NCBI RefSeq assembly: GCF_958450345.1
Contig: NC_088780.1
Span: 29,411,667-29,475,666, forward strand
Origin: Calliphora vicina
Taxonomy: Eukaryota > Arthropoda > Insecta > Diptera > Calliphoridae
Direction of reading: 5' to 3'
DNA length: 64,000 nt
Shown here: one piece after another, positions 55,209 to 64,000 of the stretch
Layout of the letters: each line of letters begins with the position of its first letter
Position numbering within the stretch: position 1 is the stretch's first letter
Position numbers and translations under genes: made by a program
Notes under the pieces: generated by a model
Database searches by the model: none
Seen by the model: the letters and a program-made list of their open reading frames with translations, nothing else
Told to the model about the DNA's origin: nothing

Positions 55209-56560
55209 TGTCACTGCTTGACCAAAAACGTTTTTTTTTTGTGTAAATAATTTGATATCTAGAGATATTGGCCCTAATTTTGTAAATCACGTCACCAAAG
55301 TGATATTTATATGGAAAGCAAAAACAAAATTTCAAAAATTTTAAAAATTTGTTTTTGTTTTATATACAAAATTTTCAAATTATGAAAGGCAAATCAACGC
55401 TTGAATTTTGGTGAGTTTGTTCTGTTAAGAATTTGTATATAAAACAAAAACAAATTTTTAAAATTTTTGAAATTTTGTTTTTGCTTTCCATATAAGTATC
55501 ACTTTGTGATGTGATTTACAAAATTAGGGCCATTGTTACGAAATTTCACATGTTTGGAGCTGAGGTGCTTCTGAGTTTATTTGCGTTTGTTCAGCTTCCT
55601 GAGCGCCAGTGCGTAGCCCCTCAAAGTTGGTCACCCCAGGTCTCAATTTTTTCTTAAAAAATCGCTAAAAATCCATTTATTATCCGAATGAGCTGAAAGA
55701 ACTACAAAAAATACGAGATATTCAGGTTTATTTATTTGTTTTTTTTAATTTAGCTTGATCTTTTTATGGTTATTTTGATACGGCGGGCCTTATTTTTCTA
55801 ATATAAGCTATATTGGCGATAAAATTCTAAATGAAATAAAAATAACTTGCTAACAGTTACACCGTCCCTATAAAAAGTTATACGTATCCAAATAAGGAAC
55901 ATGTAAAAAGGGCCGTATTTTTGCGTTTTTTTCTTTTGTTGAAAAAAATTTTCTTCAGGACTATATACAAATTTTGTATGATCCGGAAATATAACTTAAC
56001 GCAAAAGCGTGTAAAGTAAAAATTGGCTCACTTAAGCAAACAACTCACCCCCCAGACATATACGAACTTGGGCAATTTAAAAAAAAAAACAAATCGGTTT
56101 GAGTAAAAAATTCTAAAAAGGCATAGCACAGATCTACGAAAAATCTCCATATTTGTATAACCTTATATGTTTCTTAAATACCTACAAAGGTTTCTTACTA
56201 TAACACGGCAAATAGCGTCACAGTAACCACTTTTCTAAAAAAACTCAGTTTTTGGAACACATTTTCCCCATTTTAGTAATTTTGGTATTTGAAAAAAAAA
56301 AATTAGTTCCAAATTTTGTTATGATATCTTTAATCGTTAAAATTTTACATTAATTCAAATTTTATATTTTTCTTCATGAAAATCACCATATTATAATCCT
56401 TTTAGTTTTTAAGATAAATGAAGACCCAAAAATTTATAAGATTATTAATTTTATCCGGATGTCAATCTACAAATCGTAAGGTTTTCACTAATATCAAATA
56501 CTTATATAAAAAGCCTTTATTTACTTCTCAGAAGATCTACAAACCTTGCCATCTTTAAAA
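55209..56560. mobile_element. Element D copy 2, split by a palindromic MITE
   Basis: It starts near CACTGCTTGACCAAAAACG and follows D1 through AAATAATTTGATATC, AGAGATATTG, then (after a 262-bp insertion) TTACGAAATTTCACATGTTT, AGCCCCTCAAAGTTGGTCAC, CATTTATTATCCGAA, TATCAAATACTTATATAAAA and TCAGAAGATCTACAAACCTT. The right TIR arm is missing. It is non-coding. Confidence 0.75.
55270..55531. mobile_element. 262-bp near-complete palindrome (MITE)
   Basis: The arms of about 105 bp start GGCCCTAATTTTGTAAATCA and end TGATTTACAAAATTAGGGCC, with a spacer of about 60 bases. The flanks are ATT on both sides (55267-55269, 55532-55534). In D1 the corresponding site has a single ATT (AGATATTGTTACG, inverted at the right TIR). 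A 3-bp duplication with long inverted arms fits a PIF/Harbinger- or Tourist-like MITE. Confidence 0.85.
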
Positions 56561-56870
56561 AATATACCATTAATATGAAACTGAAATGTTTCCCTAGAAT
56601 TCACCACATGTACGTTAAATTTCACAAATAACTGTACCAGCACATAAAATTTATTTAGTGATCATCACCGAGAAATTTTTTTTCTTAGCCATCATACGTT
56701 ACAATACAATAGAGAATCATAACAGCACAATGGCCACTGCCAACAACGCACACATTATGACGTATTCAGACATTCAACTACCCACCCGACCAAACAATCG
56801 ATAATTTATGAACTTTTCGAAATTTTGCAAAACTAAGAGGATCGCAAAATTATAGAGAATTTTTAAAATG
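56561..56870. other. Unrecognised stretch
   Basis: No gene or named family is seen. TATAGAGAATTTT (56851) recurs at 57394. Confidence 0.35.
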
Positions 56871-56878
56871 ATGAAAAC

Positions 56879-57065
56879 CATAGAGAACATAGAGCGGAAA
56901 CTCGAAAAAAACTCAAACAAAAAATGACTCAAAAAAGTTACACATACGAGTGTTGTTTTTGTTTTCACATAGTTTTTTTTACTAATACATACTCACCACT
57001 TAGGTTTTTGACAACTGAGTTAGGTCTTTGACAGGAGAGTTTCCGCTCTATGTCTATTCTCTATG
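56879..57065. mobile_element. Family W MITE, copy 2, with 8-bp duplication
   Basis: The ends are CATAGAGAA and TTCTCTATG. After a 3-base offset the match continues with ACATAGAGCGGAAACTC against its inverse. The flanks are ATGAAAAC on both sides (56871-56878, 57066-57073). It carries ACACATACGAGTGTTG, CACTTAGG and ACAACTGAGTTAGGTC, as in the copies at 50178 and 37547. CA-start TIRs with 7-8-bp duplications recall the P superfamily, but that is only a suggestion. Confidence 0.8.
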
Positions 57066-57073
57066 ATGAAAAC

Positions 57074-58056
57074 TAATTCCCGATTATTTTTCGAAATATA
57101 AATTTTTAAATTTTAGAGAATTTTAAATAGTAAACAAATCTCGATCGATATTGATATCGTTCTGAAATTTTCAAGAACAAATATCAAGATCGACTACCGA
57201 TTCGAAACGGTAATATGGTAACGCTAACGCATTTATAAATGGCGATTATTTTGTTAACGGCATTTGAACTGAAAGTGTATTTTAGAGATAATGGTAGCTT
57301 AGCGGTAACGATAGCCAAAATTGTTAAAAAGGTTTGGCTGCCCCAAACTACAAACGATTCTCATACAAACATTCATGATTGAGTGGCGAAATTATAGAGA
57401 ATTTTAAATAGTAAAGAAATTTAGATCGGCATTATTAAAGATTCGTTGTTGGTAACACTATCGGAACATCGAGAGTAAAAGTTTTGCTACATTTTCTCGA
57501 GTAGTTTAAGAAAAACATTCGTGATACAATTTTCGAATGCTCTGGTCATCTGGGCACCGATACATCAACCTATACCATCTCCAACGAAGCTGAACTACTC
57601 TTATATGGTGAAATTATTAAAACAACAAACACCAGAGCATAGCTAAAAACCTAAAGGTGGCTTAGCCAGTGAGGCACAAAGTAATGGACAATGGGTAAAA
57701 GAAAACATTTTTATTAAGGTATACTAGGCTCTTTTTCTACTTTAATAAACTGAAATACCCAGCTAGAAATATTATTACACTAGTTTATCTTTCTTCATTG
57801 CTTCCCATAGCTGAGTATAATTATTTTTCCAGAAATCTATACAAATTGTAAAAATTACACAAATCTACAATGGGTTTGTGTGCCGCTAAAACAGATTTTA
57901 AGTATATTCGATTCCTGATTCTAATTATATACTTATTTTTTCAATGCTACGTGTAGATTTCGAGAAATAGCAAAGGTAAAAAAAACGAAAATAAACAAAT
58001 TTTACATTTTTTTTTTAAATTATCTGTAAAGTAATTTAAGGAGCTTCTACAATAAA
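57074..58056. other. Unrecognised DNA with a short direct repeat
   Basis: TAGAGAATTTTAAATAGTAAA occurs in two near-identical versions at 57114 and 57394. TAACG-rich sequence lies at 57215-57310. No gene or class is recognised. Confidence 0.4.
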
Positions 58057-59200
58057 GGTCATTAGGACACCGCACAGTGGTATGAGAGGGAAATAAATCT
58101 GTAACTTCTAAACCCTTAGTCCTTGACATGCGCACAGAAGAAGTGTTGTCGAGTTCAAGTTTTGAATTTCGACAGCATAGGCTCACCAGGGGTGCCGTCA
58201 GGGTTCCCCAAAGTAGGACACCTCGGATATGTTAATTTTTTAAAACGATTCTATTTATTCGGCTGTGTTCCGATTACATATATAGAATCTCCTCGTCGAG
58301 CACTACAAAAACCATCCGCGTAGCTATCAATTATCTCTTACCACTTAAGAGATATTTGCATTTGAAAATTAAATTTTCAAAATTTTTACCCACCCTACTC
58401 TACTTTTTTGATAACAGCGGATCCAAATATTTCCCTTCATTTTTCATTTGTTTGACTAGCAACAAATGTATGTGTCAAATAAAAAAAAAAATGTTTAAAA
58501 ATCGTAACTGAATCCAAAGTTATATGTATTTGAATTTAAAAATTTTAAAAAAAGTTTTCGAGTTTTTGCTAGTTTTTGGTGAAAAAAGAACTTTTTTTCT
58601 TTTTAAGTTATATAAAAAATTTCTAAAAAGGTGTATTAGGAATTTATACTTTTTGAAAAGCTAACTTTACATTAAATATTTTAAATGAAAACAAATTTGA
58701 AAATTGTTGATACCGAGGGGACCAGGTTCATGCAAAAAACGCCTATTTTTATCTAAAATTCAATTTTAGGGCAAAAATTCTCAAATCGCATACTCGATAT
58801 CAATATCTAGTTACCCATTTTAGATGGCCAAATATATTTTTAACTGTTTTGTAAAGAGTTCCGATAACCGCGCCCTAGTTGTGGATATTACAGCCAAAAA
58901 ACTAAAAATGCCAATTTTTGGGATTTTTCAACTTTTTTTTTGGGAATTGCGGGATTCTGGATTACAAATTTCACAATAAGTTTCCAATATTATATTTTGA
59001 ATTGCAAAATCTATATAACTGTAAAATATTATTAAAAAATATTCATAAATAAAAATTTAATTTCAACTAAAAAATTTGTATCTTGGCAAAAACTCAATAA
59101 AAAGCAATTTTTGTTATATTTTTCAAAAAAGTATTCCATGAATTTTTTAATTGTCAAAAGTTATATATATTTTTGAAAAATAGACAAAATCCCCTATCCA
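58057..59200. mobile_element. Element Q, copy 2 (partial)
   Basis: CGCACAGTGGTATGAGAGGG and AAATAAATCTGTAACTTCTA match 27198-27212 plus 27911-27935 without the B insertion, giving the empty site for the B copy at 27214. Later shared words include TTCTCAAATCGCATA, TTTTAGATGGCC and TTCCATGAATTTTTTAATTG. 58190-58250 resembles family V. The inverted ends of Q are not seen. It is non-coding. Confidence 0.6.
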
Positions 59201-59328
59201 CTGATATATAACATGTCTACCTTATGTTTTTTGCAAATTAATTAGGGAAAACTTAACAAATTAATTAAGAGAACTTGCCTAAAATAGAAATTCATACAAA
59301 AGTATGTTTGCCTACCTAATAATATTTG

Positions 59329-60064
59329 TATACCCTACACCACAATAGTGGGGAGGGTATAATGCGTTTGTGCAGATGTTTGTAACGCCCAAAAATATTA
59401 GTCTAACACCCACCTTAAAGTATACCGATCGACTTAGAATCACTTTCTGAGTCGATTAAGCGATGTCCGTCCGTCCGTCTGGTCGGCTCCAAGTAAACCT
59501 TGTGCGCAGAGTACAGGTCGCAATTTTGAAGATATTTCGACGAAATTTAGTACATATTATTTTTTCGGCCCAAGGACCAAGCCCATTGAAACTGGTTGAA
59601 ATCGGTCCACTATTTCACCTAGCCCCCATACGAATGTCCTCCCGAAATTGGACTTTATCGGTCATAAATGTTTAATTTATCTATGTATGTACACAAATTT
59701 CGCTCCAAATAAGTTTTATGTATACAAAATGCATGTCACCAAATTTTGTTACGATCGGTCCATAATTAGTCATAGCTCCCATTAGACCCGCTTCCGAAAA
59801 TCACTTTAACGTGCATAAATCGCTTAAAAATGTTGGTACACACACAAAATTCAACATACTTAACTTTAATATAGACATAAATCACACAACCTAATTTCAT
59901 GGTGATCGGTCCATAATTGGTCATAGCCCCCATATAAGGCCCACATCCGAAAATCACTCAAAAATATAAATTATTGAAATTTTAAAAGAAAAATGTTTTT
60001 GCTCTTTTACTTAGTGTAGGGTATTATATGGTCGGGCTTGACCGACCATACTTTCTTACTTGTT
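59329..60064 (-). mobile_element. Family B copy, full length, minus strand
   Basis: It begins TATACCCTACACCACAATAG and ends with GTAGGGTATTATATGGTCGG, hairpin CCGACC-partner sequence, ACTTTCTTACTTGTT. All B landmarks are present, including the GTCCGTCCGTCTGGTCGG microsatellite. It is used here as the empty-site reference for the insertions at 17077 and 17670. A 70-codon frame inside is not a gene. Confidence 0.85.
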
Positions 60065-60149
60065 ATGAATGTAAATAACATAAAAATTTTCTTTTTCTTG
60101 ACCGCGATAAAATGAGACCTTCCAACCCCAAGTTAAAAGATTTATTTCT

Positions 60150-60985
60150 TTGAGTCTAGATGATAGCAGCTTAGAGCTCTCTTTCGAAAGGTCAAGGTGT
60201 CTTATAAAGTCACGAAAGGCACTCCGAGCCAAAATAACTGCTCATCTTTTGAGGCCAAGAACGACTCAAGCCAATATCGGATACCCTGTTCCAAACATTA
60301 GCGTAGAGCTTTCTGCATAAATCGAATCAAATAGTAATCGGACGGGGCAGGGTCTTATCTATAAAGCGGCTGAGGCAAAACCCGCATGTGACCGAGCGTT
60401 GACATAATGGAATATTACGGTTTTATATCTGGACATTTTTCAGACAATGCTCGCTTCAAAAAAATCAGTTGCATTCGGTACAGGTTGCTGTGATGGTTTA
60501 GCCAGATTTATGCAGCTTATATTTTGCTACTACCAAATACAGAGAATTACCTTTGCGCCATAGATATTTGGTTTTGGTTGACCGGGCTTCACATACGATC
60601 TTTTATGTTTCGAGTTATCGTAATGCATACATTTTTCATCGAAAGTCATGATCCGGTCAAAAATATTTTTCTTTTATAGCGCTCAAGCATCATATAAAAC
60701 ATGCAAAATGGTCTGCTTGTGTAGCTCCCAATGATCTTGCTAGCTATTGTTAAGTTTTACAGCAATATTTATGGAGAATAATGCCTACAAATCTTGGTCT
60801 TCAAACTCTTTTGACTGAACTGAGCGATCTTTGTCTTCCGTGTCCAAATCGTCGATGCAGCACTTTCACCATAAGCTTTGGTGAGCAATCGGTGTGCTTT
60901 AGCGGCACTTTTTTTAAATTAATGAAGTAAAGCAAAACTTCCCGTATATGATGCTTTGTTGGTGCAAAATTCTACATTTTCGAAG
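60150..60985 (-). pseudogene. mariner transposase relic 3, minus strand
   Basis: Minus-strand readable parts are YGKFCFTSLI-type N-terminal sequence (about 60940-60905), RYKRK.IFLTGS / MTFDEKCMHYDNSKHKR, with the first Asp region (about 60650-60600), KPGQPKPNIYGAKVI (about 60585-60540), DPAPSDYYLIRFMQK with the third Asp zone (about 60350-60310) and ASKDEQLFW (about 60250). The frame changes often and the HDN segment is disturbed. Not interrupted by a MITE, so it serves as reference for relics 1 and 2. Confidence 0.8.
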
Positions 60986-61808
60986 CAAAAAAAACAAAAC
61001 TTTACTATTTACACTTAATGTTCAGTAACTAAGTGAAAATAAATCACAGATATGTACCCTTCAAAATGATATATAAGTTATTAAAAACAAAAACCGCGTT
61101 CAGAAGATACGCCATCAATTGCAAATTCCCCCTGCATATTTTAGTTGATTTTGCTAAGATTTTCTTAAAATGATAATTTGAAATTTGTTTCAGCATCTTG
61201 TTTGTATTAAGTTCACTATAATTTTTGATATATGCCATTTGAATTTAAGAATTGTGCTGCCCCTAATCATGCCCACCCCTGATTTTAAACTGTAATTGTA
61301 GAAGTTTTTAAACGAAAAACAAATCAAAAAAAAACCCAAACAAAAGGAATCTGCCTTCTTTTTACCATAAAAAAACACCATCAAAAAAATGAAAATAAAA
61401 CTAAACCATCCAAAAAAAGGCAACTTCATAAAACATAAAATTGTGTATTTAAGCAAAGTTTTTCTGGGTTTTTTGACCAACAAAAATACCATAAAGGCAA
61501 AAGCAAAAACAACAAACGTTTAAAATGCACTTAAGCGTTTATTTCAGTTCATTGATTAGTTATAAATTTTGCAAAAATTTTCAATGTTTCACTTCATATT
61601 TGTGCCATAATCTTTTTGGGGTTTTATGTTAGGAAGAGATTTACTTAGCCTACAAAAAACAATAGCAGATAGATAATTACAGTTAAATGTTATGCTGTTT
61701 AAAGGTAGTAAAGATTGGTTAATATGGGCTGTAATTTGTAAAGTAATTAGGGGGTTCAATTCAGAAACTAAACCAAGAAAATAAAGGAAAATATTGAAAG
61801 TAATTTAA
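60986..61808. other. Unrecognised AT-rich DNA
   Basis: No family or gene is recognised. A 100-codon minus-strand frame at 61190-61492 is Phe/Lys-rich low-complexity sequence, best read as chance in poly-A/T DNA. Confidence 0.4.
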
Positions 61809-62439
61809 AACAAGTAAGAGAGCTATATGTGGCCGTGCCGAATCGTATATACCCTTCAGCAAATTATACCTCAAAATATAAATTTTAAATATTTTTAGGT
61901 AAACAAAATTTATTTTTGTTCCAAAGTAGTTTTTTTAATTTTTTGGAAAAAAAAATTTTTCGAATTGTTATTTTAAATTTTTTTTTTTAAATTAAAATTT
62001 TTTTTGTTGAAAAAAAATGTTCGTGTTAAAAAATATTTTTTCCGATTTTGACCCATTGTAGGTCCAACTCACTATGGTTTTATATACGTCGTTGCAAAGG
62101 TCTTTGAAATATCAATCATTAGATATCCATGGTCAAAAATCGAGGTTGTCTTTGTTTTTTTCCTCATATCTCAGCCATTTGTGAACCGATTTTGCTGATT
62201 TTAAATAAGAAACTTCTCGAAAGCATGTCTGACAGAATTATTGAAGATTTGGATCCCGAAGATATCTGGGGTCTTCAGAAAATTGATTTCAACAGACAGA
62301 CGGACAGACAGACAGACGAACATGGCTTAATCGACTCCGCTATCTATAAGGATCCAGAATATATATACTTTATAGGGATGGAAAATTATATTGTGGAAAT
62401 TACAAACGGATATGTACCCTTCTCACGAAGGGTGTTATA
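61809..62439 (+). mobile_element. Family C copy 5
   Basis: It starts AACAAGTAAGAGAGCTATAT with a decayed hairpin (GTGGCCGTGCCGAATC) and TATACCCTTCAGCA. It ends ACCCTTCTCACGAAGGGTGT TATA. It has a CAGACGGACAGACAGACAGA microsatellite (62294-62318). It shares GACAGAATTATTGAAGATTT with the copy at 26664 (subfamily 2). A 132-codon frame across it is not a gene. Confidence 0.8.
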
Positions 62440-63394
62440 TTTTTCAGGGCAAAATAATAAAGACTCTAAATCAGTGATCGGCACTGACAGTCACCACGAG
62501 CGTGATCAGGTTAAAAAAAGGAAATAAAAATGACTAAAATTTCGTCTTCTCTTTAAGCTGACAACAATCTCTATAGCGAAAAATTTTAAATATTTATTAA
62601 AAATTTGATCAAAAATAGCACCACTTAAGGGGTTTGCAACAATTAACCTAAAATTTGTTTATTAAAAGTATCTTGCAATTGTCAATCTATATTTAATTAA
62701 CTATTTTAAACTTTTTCTAATTTCTCTTTGAACAAAAGCTCTTTTTAACCGCTCACCCTAAACTCTAGTTAAACTGCCAGTTTCCAAAGTAGCAGCAGCA
62801 GAATAAAACGTGCTTCATGCATACACCATAAATTACGGGGTACATGATTTAGATGGTTGCCAAAAAGTAATTAATAGATTTACAGTTAATTTACTAAGCT
62901 GAAGTTTTTAAAAAAAAAAATATTAAACTATTCTTTGAATTTTAGATATTTATTGTTGTTTTTTTTTTTCTTTTTCAAAATAATATTTTTTTCCTCTTTT
63001 ATTCGTGTTCAATTGCTGTTGCAATTGTTTGTTTGATTAATGGGGGGATATTTAAACTTTGGGAGGAACTTTGTTTTTAGGGTTTTTTGCTAAACAGAAA
63101 CAAAGTAATAATTACTGGGTATTTCAGCATGAATAGGGAAAGTACGCACGGACACTTGGCTGCTGTGTTTAGAAAGTTAGAATAAAGAATTCATTTAAAT
63201 GGCAGAATATGAGAATTTCAAAGCGGACAGAAAAATGCTATTTATTGATTTGTCATCTACGATTATAATTAAATTTACCACAAATATTATATATTTAAAG
63301 TATATACTAACTACAGCATTCGATTTTTGACTAGAAACCATTTTAGGTCCAGAAAAATTACATCCAGAATATTTGAAACAACTAAAAATAAGTA
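62440..63394. other. Unrecognised AT-rich DNA
   Basis: No gene, RNA or repeat family is seen. Long T runs occur at 62960-63000. Confidence 0.4.
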
Positions 63395-63848
63395 CAACAA
63401 GTAAGGAAGTATAGTCAGTCAAGTCCGACCAAATAATACCCTACACTGACTAAATGAGCAAGATATTTTACTTTTAAACTTTCAAAAATTAGGTCATGTG
63501 ATTAGTTCTAAATGAAACTTATTTTTGTTAAATTTTATTTGGATTACAAAATTATGCTCGTTAATGTAGGTTTAGCTAATAATGGACCGATCTTCATCAG
63601 ATTATATGACATGACTTCCGTATATACAATACTTATTTGCAGCAAACTTTGTGTTGATACCCAAAATAAATTAAACATTTATGGCCCATAAAGCCCCATT
63701 TCGTGAGGTCACCTGTATGGGGTTAGGTGAAATAATGGACAGATTTCATCCAATTTCAATAGTCCAGAAACAATGTATGTGCCAAATTTGATAGAAATAT
63801 CTTAAAAATAGCGACCTGTATTTTGCATGGACAGCCAGCCAGGCAGAG
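63395..63848 (+). mobile_element. Family B copy, right-truncated
   Basis: It starts ACAACAAGTAAGGAAGTATA with the hairpin AGTCAGTCAAGTCCGACC and AATACCCTACACTGAC. It continues to GCGACCTGTATTTTGCATGG and ACAGCCAGCC, then loses homology. The microsatellite and right end are missing. What follows to the end of the window is not recognised. Confidence 0.75.
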
Positions 63849-64000
63849 GACTCTCTATGGGAGACTTGCTACCCTTCCTATCGGAAAATTCGTGTCATTC
63901 CATTCATCGTTTCAGTGAAAGTAAAGTGAAGGCTCCAGACATTTCCAAGGAGTCCGATAGAGTGTAGCATGGTGAACTTTTATGAAAACGTATTGCTTTT

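Noticed and set aside
61190..61492. 100-codon minus-strand membrane-like frame
   Set aside because: Its Phe/Lys-rich composition reflects A/T runs; there is no start context or homologous feature.
62129..62527. 132-codon plus-strand frame
   Set aside because: It crosses a family C element including its microsatellite and right end; other C copies do not keep the frame.

Overview
This window is almost entirely non-coding, strongly AT-rich eukaryotic DNA packed with transposable elements, many of them nested in one another. The repertoire points to a dipteran genome, probably a calyptrate fly of the blow-fly, house-fly or stable-fly type. It includes mini-me/Helentron-like elements carrying GTCT/GTCC microsatellites, mariner, hAT and piggyBac elements, a jockey-type LINE, tRNA-headed SINEs and a Helitron. 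The species assignment is an inference. There is no prokaryotic gene, no intact host gene and no functional tRNA or rRNA. The only sizeable open reading frames belong to transposons: a 450-residue piggyBac transposase (minus strand, about 11.3-12.7 kb) and a jockey-like reverse transcriptase (minus strand, about 52.1-53.6 kb). Two short exon-like segments with good dipteran splice sites (44624-44688 and 49637-49689, plus strand) suggest that the right half could be large introns of a host gene.

Layout. 0-6 kb: dispersed and inverted repeats, a family C element, a small TIR element (4020-4590) and family G. 6.6-7.9 kb: a Helitron with diagnostic ends. 8.2-13.6 kb: a nested complex in which a family B element is split by a hAT relic; the hAT relic holds a SINE (itself split by a younger B copy), a piggyBac element and a small hAT MITE. 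14.6-16.6 kb: a tandem repeat with CAGAACGCGAC sites, then family J. 16.6-19.5 kb: a second nest (B interrupted by a TTAA-flanked MITE and by element E, which contains another B). 21-24 kb: a 1.65 kb long-TIR element (D), family J and a tandem duplication. 25.5 kb: a SINE. 26.7-28.8 kb: C split by Q, which is split by B. 29-31.4 kb: Helitron-related sequence and a GGTACTTTTT-rich block. 32.2-34.8 kb: D split by E, which holds C and B. 35.1-36.6 kb: a hAT relic with a perfect 8-bp target duplication. 36.8-37.9 kb: foldback element F and G. 39.9-41.1 kb: a mariner relic split by a hAT MITE. 42.9-47.7 kb: a 31-bp satellite built from two palindromes, one of them the DRE/BEAF-type TATCGATA core. 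47.7-48.6 kb: a decayed non-LTR reverse transcriptase. 52.0-53.6 kb: jockey. 53.9-55.2 kb: a second mariner relic split by an unusual MITE. 55.2-56.6 kb: a second D split by a palindromic MITE. 58-63.9 kb: Q, B, a third mariner relic, C and B.

The elements work together only historically. Intact copies of one family in the window act as empty-site references for insertions into another, so several target-site duplications (TTAA, ATA, ATT, GTGGATAC) can be read directly. The most unusual items are the TATCGATA satellite flanking a putative exon, the piggyBac element whose transposase has lost the segment that carries its third catalytic aspartate, the shared hairpin architecture of families B and C, and two unrelated MITEs that interrupt two mariner copies at nearly the same point.
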